Shown here piece by piece: positions 43,882-52,638 of a stretch of DNA of 64,000 nucleotides. The stretch is from Halomonas sp. A40-4 (GTDB lineage Bacteria > Pseudomonadota > Gammaproteobacteria > Pseudomonadales > Halomonadaceae), in NCBI RefSeq assembly GCF_015767635.1, contig NZ_CP065230.1:3410001-3474000 (forward strand), in the 5' to 3' direction. Position numbers and translations under genes: made by a program. Under the pieces are notes generated by a model. The model did no database searches and was not told where the DNA came from. It saw nothing but the letters and a program-made list of their open reading frames with translations. Within the stretch, counting starts at the first letter, position 1. Every line of letters starts with the position of its first letter.

Positions 43882-44823
43882 TCATAACGTATTTGACCGG
43901 TCGACTGTCACCGAAAGGGCATCAAGCCCCGCCCGTTGTCTCAGTTCCAGCCGCCGTTCATAAAGGCCTTTAGCGCTCAGTGTGCCCAGTACCAGGACAC
44001 CGCCAACCATGGCCATCGGCGCTGGCTGTTCGGCCAGAATCCACCAGGCCAGCAGCGTGCCTATCACTACTTCCAGAAGTAACAGCAAACCGACTTCAGC
44101 GGACGGGAGATACAGCGGCCCACGCTGCAACAGCGTCACCCCGCAAGGCACAATTATCAGACAGAGCAGGATCACCACGGCTAGCTGGTTGGCGGCTGGC
44201 AGGGCCGGTTCGCTCCCCGCCAGCCAAAACAGGCCGGCGACACTACCTACAACAATACCGTTGAACACCAGCATGGGGCTCATATCCACCCCCGGACGCG
44301 TCCGGCAGAGGGTGAAGTTGATCGCCAGGGTTGTCGCCGCCATCAAGGCGAAAGCATTACCCAACCAAGAGCCAGCGCCCGCGTCATCGAGGGCGATCAT
44401 CGCAATACCCAGCATGCAAATAAAAATTGCCAGCCAGGTACGTCTGGGCAGACGCTCCTTGAGGATAATCCAGGAGAGTACGGCCGCAATTAACGGTGAA
44501 CTGGCCAATATCATCAGTACGTTGCCCGCTTTCGTGTACTGGTTGCCCAGCACGAAACCGCAGGTGGTCAGGCTGAACAGCAGCGCAACCGCGATGCCCG
44601 TCCAGCCACAGCGCCGGTACGCTGCCAGGGTGCCTCGCCCGTAGCGCATCAGGGCGATCAGCAGAAACCCCAACCCTGAAAGAAAGCCACGCCACATCAA
44701 AATTTCTGCATCGGGGAGGTCGGCCACTTTGATCAGCAGGGCGTCCGGCGCCATGATGATTGCGCCACCCGCGGTCAACAGCAGGCCCTGCTGGCGATGC
44801 GACAAAGTACTAAAATGGCTCAT
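43882..44823 (-). CDS. EamA/DMT family transporter
   Basis: Ten-span membrane transporter of the drug/metabolite superfamily, 313 residues. Two EamA repeats are visible: the first with WRGFLSGLGFLLIALMRYGR and IILKERLPRRTWLAIFICML, the second with LLLLEVVIGTLLAWWILAEQ. The ATG at 44823 begins the homology; the upstream sequence to 44898 overlaps xylD. It lies 37 bp after xylD and 10 bp before gntR, so it may export a sugar-acid intermediate or move a related compound. The substrate is unknown. Confidence 0.87.
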   Translation of the reverse strand: MSHFSTLSHRQQGLLLTAGGAIIMAPDALLIKVADLPDAEILMWRGFLSGLGFLLIALMRYGRGTLAAYRRCGWTGIAVALLFSLTTCGFVLGNQYTKAGNVLMILASSPLIAAVLSWIILKERLPRRTWLAIFICMLGIAMIALDDAGAGSWLGNAFALMAATTLAINFTLCRTRPGVDMSPMLVFNGIVVGSVAGLFWLAGSEPALPAANQLAVVILLCLIIVPCGVTLLQRGPLYLPSAEVGLLLLLEVVIGTLLAWWILAEQPAPMAMVGGVLVLGTLSAKGLYERRLELRQRAGLDALSVTVDRSNTL

Positions 44824-44860
44824 TCTGGTGCTTGTCCTTTTCGTGTCCGTGACCGCCCCT

Positions 44861-46663
44861 TTAATGGTTATCCCTGGGCGGATGCTGGCGGGCGACATCG
44901 CGATACTTGCTTGCGGTCTCCAGCGTCATACCGCGATCCAGCGGTTCCACCATGCTGCGCTGAATTTCTTGCCAGGGCGTCTGGTGGCCCGGATAGCGAT
45001 AGCCCCCCTGCTGGGCCAAGCGCTCTCGGCGTGCGTCCAGTTCACTGGCATCAATCAACAGCTGCACCTCACCGCGCTTGAGATCGACCCGCAGCTGGTC
45101 GCCACTTTCCAGCAGCGCCAAGCCCCCGCCGGTAGCGGCTTCCGGGGAGGCATTGAGAATCGACGGCGAACCGGAAGTGCCCGACTGGCGGCCATCGCCC
45201 AGGCACGGCAACGATTCGATGCCCTGTTTAATCAGCGCTTCCGGCGGCTGCATATTGACCACTTCGGCACCACCGGGGTGGCCGACGGGGCCTGCGCCGC
45301 GCATCACCAGAATGGTGCGCGCGTCGATGTTGAGCGCCGGGTCATCAATTCGAGCGTGATAATCCTCGGAGCCATCGAATACCACCACCTTGCCTTCAAA
45401 GGCATCGGGGTCGTTGGGGTCATTCAGGAAGCGTTCGCGAAAATCCCGGGAGATCACGCTGGTCTTCATCAGCGCCGAGTCGAACAGGTTGCCCTTGAGG
45501 TTGAGGAAGCCCGCGTGCTCGACCAGCGGGTCGGCATAGCGACAGATTACATCGGCATCCCGGGTTTCGCGGCCTTCCAGATTATCGCCAATAGAGCGGC
45601 CATTGACCGTCAGCGCGTCGCCGTGCAGCTTACCGGCGGTATGTAACTCATGGAGGATCGCCGGAACGCCCCCCGCGCGGTGGAATTCTTCACACAGGAA
45701 GGCACCTGCCGGCATGACATTGGCCAACAGCGGAATCTCATGGCCCAGCCGCTGCCAATCATCATTATCCAACTCAATGCCCGCATGACGGGCAATGGCA
45801 TTAATGTGCACCGGCGCATTTGAAGAACCGCCCAACGCCGAACACGCCACAATGGCATTTTCGAACGCTTCCCGGGTCAGGATATCCAGTGGCCTGACAT
45901 CTTCCCATACCATATCGACGATCCGCGTACCGGTATCATAAGACACCATGGCGCGCTCCTTGTAGGGCGCGGGTATCACCGCCGACCCTGGCAGGCTCAT
46001 TCCCAGCACTTCAGCCATGGAGTTCATGGTGGAGGCGGTGCCCATGGTATTGCAGTGACCAATAGAAGGCGCCGAGTCGCTGGCCCGGGAAAGAAACTCG
46101 GCGTAGTCGATATCCCCCGCCGCCAGGCGCTTGCGTAGCTCCCATATAATCGTGCCCGAACCGACCCGCTCGGCACCGCGCCAGCCATTCAGCATCGGCC
46201 CGCCGGACAGCACAATGGCCGGAATATTCACCGTTGCAGCGGCCATCAATGCCGCCGGGGTGGTTTTATCGCAGCCGGTCGTCAGTACCACACCGTCTAG
46301 CGGGTAGCCATGCAACACCTCCACGATACCTAAGTAGGCGAGATTTCGATCCAGCGCCGCGGTGGGCCGGCGGACATTTTCGTGGATAGGATGCATGGGG
46401 AACTCGAACGGCACTCCCCCTGCCGCGCGAATACCGTCTTTGACCCGTTTTACCAGCTCGATATGATGGCGATTGCATGGGGTCAAATCGGACCCCGACT
46501 GACAAATACCAATAATCGGCTTACCGCTGGTCAGTTCATCCAGCGTAATGCCGTAATTAAGGTAGCGCTCGATGCACAACGCCGTTGTGCCGGGGTGGTC
46601 AGGGTTGTCGAACCAGTAACGTGACCGCAATTGCTCAGGAGTTATGCGTTGAAAATTGGCCAT
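44861..46663 (-). CDS. xylD: D-xylonate dehydratase (IlvD/Edd family)
   Basis: Iron-sulfur dehydratase converting D-xylonate to 2-keto-3-deoxy-D-xylonate. The 600-residue product matches Caulobacter XylD through its length as I recall it: [39 protein letters not shown] (C63), [14 protein letters not shown] (C131), [13 protein letters not shown] (C204) and [20 protein letters not shown] with the active-site serine. It is distinct from the two arabinonate-type copies. GGAG lies ahead of the ATG. It leads a minus-strand operon (xylD, EamA transporter, gntR, arabinose dehydrogenase) and faces TRAP operon 2 across operator region B. Confidence 0.9.
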   Translation of the reverse strand: MANFQRITPEQLRSRYWFDNPDHPGTTALCIERYLNYGITLDELTSGKPIIGICQSGSDLTPCNRHHIELVKRVKDGIRAAGGVPFEFPMHPIHENVRRPTAALDRNLAYLGIVEVLHGYPLDGVVLTTGCDKTTPAALMAAATVNIPAIVLSGGPMLNGWRGAERVGSGTIIWELRKRLAAGDIDYAEFLSRASDSAPSIGHCNTMGTASTMNSMAEVLGMSLPGSAVIPAPYKERAMVSYDTGTRIVDMVWEDVRPLDILTREAFENAIVACSALGGSSNAPVHINAIARHAGIELDNDDWQRLGHEIPLLANVMPAGAFLCEEFHRAGGVPAILHELHTAGKLHGDALTVNGRSIGDNLEGRETRDADVICRYADPLVEHAGFLNLKGNLFDSALMKTSVISRDFRERFLNDPNDPDAFEGKVVVFDGSEDYHARIDDPALNIDARTILVMRGAGPVGHPGGAEVVNMQPPEALIKQGIESLPCLGDGRQSGTSGSPSILNASPEAATGGGLALLESGDQLRVDLKRGEVQLLIDASELDARRERLAQQGGYRYPGHQTPWQEIQRSMVEPLDRGMTLETASKYRDVARQHPPRDNH

Positions 46664-46728
46664 GGTATCGCTCCACGCCTAGAGTGAATATTGAAAGTTA
46701 GTAAGCAAGGTACGCTTTCTTCGCTTTC

Positions 46729-46783
46729 AGGTCGACACATACAAAAGTATATGTTGAACATACAATAAAAACGTTAGACATTA
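46729..46783. promoter_or_regulatory. Operator region B between xylD and TRAP operon 2
   Basis: Contains GGTCGAC (46730-46736), the 23-bp element (46738-46760) identical to 36358-36380, and an inverted repeat with a perfect left arm ATGTTGAACA (46751-46760) and a right arm CGTTAGACAT (46772-46781) that matches 7 of 10 bases of the arm in region A. The distance between arms is the same as in region A. The left arm plus one base is itself an 11-bp palindrome ATGTTGAACAT. Confidence 0.75.
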
Positions 46784-46911
46784 GCCTAGGGATTGCGGTG
46801 CTTGCCATATAAGGCAGCGCCGCTGACACACAACTACAACAGACGCCACGCTGCAGTTCGCTTGCAAGATATCCTCAGTGAAGTGGCCTGCGGCACGCCA
46901 GGAGAGTGACA

Positions 46912-47988
46912 ATGCATTATCTATGGAAACGCACCCTGTTAATGACCGGTGCCACACTGCTCAGCTCAGGCATGGCTTACGCACAAACGCCTGATCTTTC
47001 CGACCCGCCCGAGATTGATGGCGAAAAGGTGGGTGACCACGGCAGCGTTACCTTACGCATGGGGCTTGGCTTGGCCGAAAGCTCTCCCCAGTACATCTCC
47101 AGCGAGTACTTCGCCGATATTCTTGAACAGCGTAGCGACGGTCGAATAAAAGTTAATGTCTTCCCCAACAGCCAGCTCGGTGATGACGTGCAGATGATGG
47201 AAATGCTGCAGACCGGTACGCTGGATATGACCTACCCCTCTTCATCACCTGCAACGAGCTACGTCGAGGAACTGGCCGTATTTGACCTGCCCTTCTTGCT
47301 GCCTACCCGGGAAGCAGCTGTTGCGGCGATGCGCAGCGAAGCCGCCCAGGAGATGCTTGATGCCTTTGACGGCACCGGCATCAAAGCCCTCGCCTTCTCT
47401 GAAAATGGTTTCCGCCAGCTATCCAATAGTGCCCGGGAAGTCTCCTCGCCAGAGGATGTCGCAGGCCTGGACGTTCGCGGCTTGGCAATTCGCACCATGG
47501 AAAATCCGGTACACCTGGATATCTGGGAAGCGCTGGGCGCCAACCCCACGCCCATGGCCTTCGGTGAGCTGTTCTCGGCCATGGAACAGGGCGTTGTTGA
47601 CGGCCAGGAAAACCCCTGGAGCACTATTCTGACCTCCAACTTCTACGAGGTTCAGGAATTCGGTTCAGAAACCCGCCACGTCTACACACCTTTTATCAAG
47701 ATGATTTCCGAACGCACTTGGGACGATTTAGATCCTGAGTACCAAGCGCTTATTCAAGAAGCCGCGCTGAAAGCAGCCGATTATGAAATCCAGCTTTCCG
47801 CCGAGTACGACGACTGGTCGCGTAATCAGCTTGAAGAACGCGGCATGAAGATCACCCGTCTGGATGACGAGCAAATTGCCGCTTTCCAGGAAGCGGTACA
47901 GCCCGTTTATGAAGAGTGGGCCCCCCGCATCGGCGAAGACCTGGTTGAGGAATTCCAGCAGATCGCCGAATCGTCCATGACGGAATAA
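46912..47988 (+). CDS. dctP: TRAP transporter substrate-binding protein DctP, system 2
   Basis: Periplasmic TRAP receptor of 358 residues. Signal peptide of about 23 residues (LLSSGMAYAQ). The ligand-binding part has LGLAESSPQYISSEYFADIL, VFPNSQLGDDVQMMEMLQTG and VAGLDVRGLAIRTMENPVHL with the carboxylate-binding arginine, then FSAMEQGVVDGQENPWSTIL. The ATG at 46912 was chosen because AGGAGA lies 6 bases ahead; a GTG at 46906 overlaps that site. It is unlike the system 1 receptor in detail. With xylD and a XylX-type gene beside it, D-xylonate is the likely ligand. Confidence 0.92.
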   Translation: MHYLWKRTLLMTGATLLSSGMAYAQTPDLSDPPEIDGEKVGDHGSVTLRMGLGLAESSPQYISSEYFADILEQRSDGRIKVNVFPNSQLGDDVQMMEMLQTGTLDMTYPSSSPATSYVEELAVFDLPFLLPTREAAVAAMRSEAAQEMLDAFDGTGIKALAFSENGFRQLSNSAREVSSPEDVAGLDVRGLAIRTMENPVHLDIWEALGANPTPMAFGELFSAMEQGVVDGQENPWSTILTSNFYEVQEFGSETRHVYTPFIKMISERTWDDLDPEYQALIQEAALKAADYEIQLSAEYDDWSRNQLEERGMKITRLDDEQIAAFQEAVQPVYEEWAPRIGEDLVEEFQQIAESSMTE

Positions 47989-48015
47989 GCGTCGCGTTAC
48001 TGTCGCTCTGTCAGC

Positions 48016-48045
48016 CAAGACAAGGGGCGTATGCCCCTTGTCTTG
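48016..48045 (+). other. Strong intercistronic stem-loop between dctP and dctQ (system 2)
   Basis: Perfect 13-bp stem (48016-48028 with 48033-48045, arm CAAGACAAGGGGC) and 4-base loop, 27 bp after the dctP stop. No T run follows, so read-through to dctQM is expected and the loop should stabilise the dctP message. Confidence 0.75.
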
Positions 48046-48071
48046 CCGTTACTCGCCTCTGCGGAGAGCTT

Positions 48072-48665
48072 ATGGACTTCCCCGATACGCAAATTCCAGA
48101 TACGGCGGCCTTTCTCGACGACCCCCAGCGCCAGCCGTTGGAAATCGACCCCGAGCAGCGCCAGGGTCCCGCCTTGTTTCGCTGGCTGACGCTGGCCATG
48201 GAGCACGTGATTGCGGCATTGCTATTAGCGTTAATCGTCTCGGTATCGGTCAATGTGGTGGGTCGCGCCGTGTTCAACAATTCCGTGCCCTGGGCCGATG
48301 AGCTGGCCCGTATGCTGTTCATCTGGCTGATTTTTATCGGCGCGGCGGCGGCCTTTGCGCGCTTTGAACACATCGCCGTGGATATTCTGGTGCGTCGGCT
48401 ACAGCCCCGCGCCGCCCATATGCTGTATCTACTCCAGCACACCATTATCACTGTATTGATGGGTGTCATCATCTGGGGGGGCTATCTAGTGATGTCACGC
48501 GCATCCGGGCAAACGGCCATCCTTAATGTGCCCTGGAATCTCGTTAATGTCTCATTCGTGCTTTGCGCATGCTTTATTGGTTCAGTGTCAATTTGGCGCG
48601 CCTGGAAGAGCATTCAACAAATACGTTCCCCCAACGCAACGCCGAACGCCGGTGGAGGCAGCTAA
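48072..48665 (+). CDS. dctQ: TRAP transporter small permease DctQ, system 2
   Basis: Four-span membrane subunit, 197 residues with a 40-residue acidic cytoplasmic N-terminus. Family features: LALIVSVSVNVVGRAVFNNS, PWADELARMLFIWLIFIGAA and the FARFEHIAVDILVRRL motif. GGAGAG lies just ahead of the ATG. It is followed 3 bp later by dctM. Confidence 0.91.
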   Translation: MDFPDTQIPDTAAFLDDPQRQPLEIDPEQRQGPALFRWLTLAMEHVIAALLLALIVSVSVNVVGRAVFNNSVPWADELARMLFIWLIFIGAAAAFARFEHIAVDILVRRLQPRAAHMLYLLQHTIITVLMGVIIWGGYLVMSRASGQTAILNVPWNLVNVSFVLCACFIGSVSIWRAWKSIQQIRSPNATPNAGGGS

Positions 48666-48668
48666 ACC

Positions 48669-49952
48669 ATGCTATGGATTTTTCTCGGCATCCTGTTTGT
48701 TTCGTTAGCTTTGGGCCTGCCGATTGCATTTGGCTTGGGCATTGCCGCCGTGGTCATGGCGGTACTCTCTGATATACCGCTCTCGATCCTGATCGAGCAG
48801 TCGATTCGTGGCGTAAACAGCTTTCCCCTGCTGGCCATTCCGTTCTTTATCATGGTCGGTGAAGTCATGAGCAACGGCGGCATTGCCCGTCGTCTCATGG
48901 AACTGGCCGGTGCCCTGGTGGGTTTCGTGCGCGGCGGCCTGGGTCAGGTGGCGATTACCGGCTCGATGTTCTTCGGTGGGATTAGTGGCTCAGCCGTTGC
49001 CGATACCGCCGCCACCGGGGCGATGATGATCCCCTCCATGACCAAGCAAGGGTACACAGCGCCACAGGCCACCGCCATCAACACCGTCTCGTCAGTCATC
49101 GGCATTATCATTCCACCCTCTATTCCGCTGATCCTGTTTGGCATTGTTACCGAGACGTCGATCAGCCGCCTGTTCATCGCTGGCATTGTGCCAGGGATAT
49201 TGATCGGTTTCGGGCTCATGGCGACCACCTTCATCATGGCCACCATCGGACGTGCCGGGCAGACCCGTAAATTCCGTTTGGATGTTTTATGGCAAGCCTT
49301 CAAAGCCGCATGGCTGGCGCTGGTACTGCCCGTGCTCGTCATCGGCGGCATCATCGGCGGTATTTTCACCGCCACTGAGGCGGCTGTTGCCGCGCTGCTT
49401 TACTCGCTGTTCATATCGCTGGTGGTCTACCGCGAATTCAAGATTACGGCGCTCTGGGGCATGCTGATCCGCACTGCCCGCTTGACCGGTATGGTCTTGC
49501 TATTGCTGGCCTTCGCCACCGTCATTGCCTGGTTTTTAACCATCAACATGGTGCCACAGACGCTGGTCACCCAGGTGCAGGCGATCACCCAGGACCCCTT
49601 CCTGCTGTTATTGATCGTTGCCGGCTTGCTGCTGCTGGTGGGGTTTGTCATGGATCTGACCCCCGCGATGGTCATAATGGCGCCGATGCTCACCCCCATT
49701 GTCGAGTCCGTTGGCATCGACCCGGTGTACTTCGGCGTACTGATGGCATTTATCCTCGGCATCGGCCTTTTGACACCACCGGTGGGCACCTGCCTTTACG
49801 TCGGTTGCGGTGTCGGCAAGGTTTCCATGGAGCAGCTCGTCAAGGCCATGCTGCCCTACTACGCCACACTGCTGGTGGTGCTGGTCATCCTGATCGCTTT
49901 TCCCGGCATTGTGACCTGGTTGCCTGACCTCACCGCCGTTAGCGGTAACTGA
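48669..49952 (+). CDS. dctM: TRAP transporter large permease DctM, system 2
   Basis: Large sodium-coupled membrane subunit, 427 residues. Typical features: LPIAFGLGIAAVVMAVLSDI, FPLLAIPFFIMVGEVMSNGG, FGGISGSAVADTAATGAMMI, NTVSSVIGIIIPPSIPLILF and LTPPVGTCLYVGCGVGKVSM. It is close to other DctM proteins with the SGSAVAD motif and differs from the system 1 protein (SGIIGGE), so the two importers are from different TRAP branches and not a recent duplication. Confidence 0.94.
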   Translation: MLWIFLGILFVSLALGLPIAFGLGIAAVVMAVLSDIPLSILIEQSIRGVNSFPLLAIPFFIMVGEVMSNGGIARRLMELAGALVGFVRGGLGQVAITGSMFFGGISGSAVADTAATGAMMIPSMTKQGYTAPQATAINTVSSVIGIIIPPSIPLILFGIVTETSISRLFIAGIVPGILIGFGLMATTFIMATIGRAGQTRKFRLDVLWQAFKAAWLALVLPVLVIGGIIGGIFTATEAAVAALLYSLFISLVVYREFKITALWGMLIRTARLTGMVLLLLAFATVIAWFLTINMVPQTLVTQVQAITQDPFLLLLIVAGLLLLVGFVMDLTPAMVIMAPMLTPIVESVGIDPVYFGVLMAFILGIGLLTPPVGTCLYVGCGVGKVSMEQLVKAMLPYYATLLVVLVILIAFPGIVTWLPDLTAVSGN

Positions 49953-49978
49953 TAACTGAGACTCTATATGGATAAGGC

Positions 49979-51139
49979 ATGCAAACGATGATAAGTCCCC
50001 ACGAACTACTGCCGGCTGACCTGGATAACGCCTTATTAGTTGGCCGCGTATGGCAGGAAGGTCCACGCCCTGGGCCCGCACTGGTCGCGGTGCGTGATTA
50101 CCAGGTCATCGATATTACCCCGCTGGGCCCGACCATGGCCGACCTGTTGGAACGTGACGACGTACTGGACGTCGTGCGTAAAGCAGAAGGGCCGAGTCTG
50201 GGTACCCTTGATACGCTACTCACCAACTCTCAGCTGTCTTCGCCGCAAGCGCCTTATCTGCTCGCCCCCTGCGACGTACAGGCCGTCAAGGCGTGCGGCG
50301 TGACCTTTGCTGTCAGCCTGCTGGAGCGGGTGATTGAGGAGCAGGCGGGCGGCGATTCGGCCAGGGCGGCCGAGTTGCGCAGCGACTTACAGGCACTCAT
50401 AGGCAAGGACCTTTCCAAGATCAAGCCAGGTTCCGAGGAGGCGATGTCGCTTAAAAAAGCGCTCCAGGCACGTGGCGGCTGGTCGCAATACATGGAAGTC
50501 GGCATCGGACCCGATGCTGAGGTGTTTACCAAAGCGCAGCCGCTGTCCTCGGTTGGCTTTGGCACGACAGTGGGCCTGCACCCGGCCTCGCAGTGGAATA
50601 ACCCCGAGCCGGAAATTGTCCTGGCCGTGGATAGCCGCGGCCAGGTGCGCGGCGCCACCCTGGGTAACGACGTCAATCTGCGTGACGTGGAAGGGCGCAG
50701 TGCCCTGCTGCTCGGCAAGGCAAAAGATAATAACGCCTCCTGCTCATTGGGCCCGTTTATTCGCCTGTTTGACGACCACTTTGATATCGACAGCGTGCGC
50801 AACTGCCAGGTATCGCTGCGTATCGAGGGTGAGGACGACGACTTCCTGCTCCAGGGCGAGAGCGATATGCGCGAAATCAGCCGCGACCCGCTGGACCTGG
50901 TCAACCAGACCATCGGCGACCATCACCAATACCCCGATGGCTTCATGCTGTTTCTGGGCACCATGTTCTCGCCGATTCAGGACCGTGACGGTGAAGGTCA
51001 GGGCTTTACCCATCACCTTGGCGACCGTGTCACCATCGCCACCCCGGCCCTGGGCGCCCTGGTCAACCCGGTGGGCAGAAGCGATCAGTTGCCGCCCTGG
51101 ACCTATGGCATTCGCGAACTGATGCGCCATCTGGCCTAA
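49979..51139 (+). CDS. xylX: 2-keto-3-deoxy-D-xylonate dehydratase, XylX-type FAH superfamily
   Basis: FAH-superfamily enzyme of 386 residues resembling Caulobacter XylX (about 388). It would turn 2-keto-3-deoxy-D-xylonate into alpha-ketoglutarate semialdehyde. Motifs: CDVQAVKACGVTFAVSLLER, GSEEAMSLKKAL, VGIGPDAEVFTKAQPLSSVG, PEPEIVLAVDSRG (metal-binding Glu) and LGNDVNLRDVEGRSALLLGK. The ATG at 49979 is close to GGATAAGG; the ATG at 49988 has better spacing and may be the true start. It is 26 bp after dctM and 27 bp before the FAD oxidase gene. Confidence 0.87.
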   Translation: MQTMISPHELLPADLDNALLVGRVWQEGPRPGPALVAVRDYQVIDITPLGPTMADLLERDDVLDVVRKAEGPSLGTLDTLLTNSQLSSPQAPYLLAPCDVQAVKACGVTFAVSLLERVIEEQAGGDSARAAELRSDLQALIGKDLSKIKPGSEEAMSLKKALQARGGWSQYMEVGIGPDAEVFTKAQPLSSVGFGTTVGLHPASQWNNPEPEIVLAVDSRGQVRGATLGNDVNLRDVEGRSALLLGKAKDNNASCSLGPFIRLFDDHFDIDSVRNCQVSLRIEGEDDDFLLQGESDMREISRDPLDLVNQTIGDHHQYPDGFMLFLGTMFSPIQDRDGEGQGFTHHLGDRVTIATPALGALVNPVGRSDQLPPWTYGIRELMRHLA

Positions 51140-51166
51140 AAGCCACCATTATCAAAGAGTTAACAG

Positions 51167-52594
51167 ATGGCAATGACGAACGACGACTTTCTTGACCAAC
51201 TCAGCACTCTTCTGGGCGAAAGCGGTGTATTACGTGACCCCAACGACATAGCGCGCTATGTCAGCGATTGGGCGGGCGATACGCTCGGCACGCCGCTTGC
51301 CGTTGCCCGCCCGGCGAATACCGAGCAAGTCGCCGAGGTGGTCAGGCGTTGCTATGAACACGACATTGCGATGACGCCCCAGGGTGGCCACAGCGGCCTG
51401 GTAGCCGGGGCACTACCTGCCGCAAATGGCCAGGAACTGGTCATCAGCCTGGAGCGTTTGAATAGCGTGCGCGCCATTGACCCGGTCAACTTCACCATCA
51501 CCGTAGACGCAGGCTGCATTCTTGAGAACGTCAAACTTGCTGCCGCAGAACATGACTGCGACTTCCCGCTCTCACTGGGCGCCCAAGGCAGCTGTCAGAT
51601 TGGTGGCAATATCGCCACCAATGCCGGCGGGCTTAACGTGCTGCGCTACGGCATGATGCGCGAGCTGGTGCTCGGGCTTGAAGTGGCACTCCCCGACGGC
51701 CGCGTCTGGGAAGGCCTTGACGCCCTACATAAGGACAACCGCGGTTACGACCTTCAACAGCTGTTTCTGGGCAGCGAGGGCACGCTGGGTATCGTCACCG
51801 GCGCGGTGCTTAAACTCTCCCCACGCCTTACCCAGAACCGCACCGCGCTGCTCGGTCTGCCATCGGTACAGGCGGTGATCGATCTGTACGGTCTAGCGCG
51901 TCGCGACTGTTGCGACCTGCTGACCGCCTTCGAGCTGATCCCCCGCCGCTGCATCGAGTTGGCCATCGAAGCAACGCCTGAGCTGCGCGACCCGCTGGAA
52001 AGCGCCTATCCCTGGTATGTGTTGATGGAAGTCGCCGCCACAGGCCCGATAGACCTGAGCGCTATGCTTGAACAGCTGCTTGAAAAAGGCATGGAGCGGG
52101 AGTGGGTACTTGATGGCGCCCTGGCATCTAGCGATACCCAATCCGCCCAGCTCTGGCAGTTCCGCGAGAGCATGCTGGAAGGCCAGCGACGGCGCGGTGA
52201 GCACCTGCGCACCGATATTTCCGTGCCCATCTCGGCACTTCCCGACTTCGTTACCCAGGCGAGCGAAACAGTGATGGCCGCTTCGCCCGAGTGCGAGATC
52301 ATTGCCTACGGGCATGTCGGCGACGGCAACCTGCACTTCAATATCCTGCCGCCCATGGCCATGGCCGACAGTGAGAAAAAAGCCCACCTCCACGACCTTG
52401 AAGAACGACTGTTTGACGTGCTCGACGACTTCCATGGCAGCATCAGCGCCGAACACGGCATTGGCCGTACCAAGCAAGCGCCCTATCTGGCGCGCTTATC
52501 GCCACTTGAGCGGGAGTTGGTCCAGGGCGTTAAAACTTTGTTCGACCCCAAGGGATTGATGAACCCAGGCAGGATTTTGCCGGCAGATGACTAG
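51167..52594 (+). CDS. FAD-linked 2-hydroxyacid dehydrogenase (GlcD/D2HGDH-like)
   Basis: Flavoprotein of the VAO family, 475 residues, that would oxidise a D-2-hydroxyacid. The FAD-binding PCMH domain is seen as PANTEQVAEVVRRCYEHDIA, TPQGGHSGLVAGALP, LGAQGSCQIGGNIATNAGGL and LFLGSEGTLGIVTGAVLKLS. The C-terminal half has YGHVGDGNLHFNILPP and SISAEHGIGRTKQAPYL, which carry the histidines of D-2-hydroxyglutarate, D-lactate and glycolate dehydrogenases. Position in the xylonate operon suggests that a hydroxyacid side product, or glycolate from an aldolase branch, is oxidised; the substrate is not established. Confidence 0.87.
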   Translation: MAMTNDDFLDQLSTLLGESGVLRDPNDIARYVSDWAGDTLGTPLAVARPANTEQVAEVVRRCYEHDIAMTPQGGHSGLVAGALPAANGQELVISLERLNSVRAIDPVNFTITVDAGCILENVKLAAAEHDCDFPLSLGAQGSCQIGGNIATNAGGLNVLRYGMMRELVLGLEVALPDGRVWEGLDALHKDNRGYDLQQLFLGSEGTLGIVTGAVLKLSPRLTQNRTALLGLPSVQAVIDLYGLARRDCCDLLTAFELIPRRCIELAIEATPELRDPLESAYPWYVLMEVAATGPIDLSAMLEQLLEKGMEREWVLDGALASSDTQSAQLWQFRESMLEGQRRRGEHLRTDISVPISALPDFVTQASETVMAASPECEIIAYGHVGDGNLHFNILPPMAMADSEKKAHLHDLEERLFDVLDDFHGSISAEHGIGRTKQAPYLARLSPLERELVQGVKTLFDPKGLMNPGRILPADD

Positions 52595-52595
52595 C

Positions 52596-52629
52596 AAGCG
52601 GCCCGCCTGACATTGTCAGCGGGCGCTTT
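52596..52629. terminator. Terminator between two convergent operons
   Basis: A stem of about ten GC-rich pairs (GCCCGC-TGAC against GTCAGCGGGC) with one bulged C, loop ATT, extended by AAGCG/GCTT. It lies just after the FAD oxidase stop and before the end of the aldehyde dehydrogenase on the other strand, with TTTA on one side, so it may serve both. Confidence 0.7.
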
Positions 52630-52638
52630 AGGTAAGAG

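Noticed and set aside
43899..43905. GGTCGAC ahead of gntR, as in operator regions A and B
   Set aside because: It lies inside the 3' coding end of the EamA gene and the adjoining 23-bp element is missing, so a seven-base match is not convincing.
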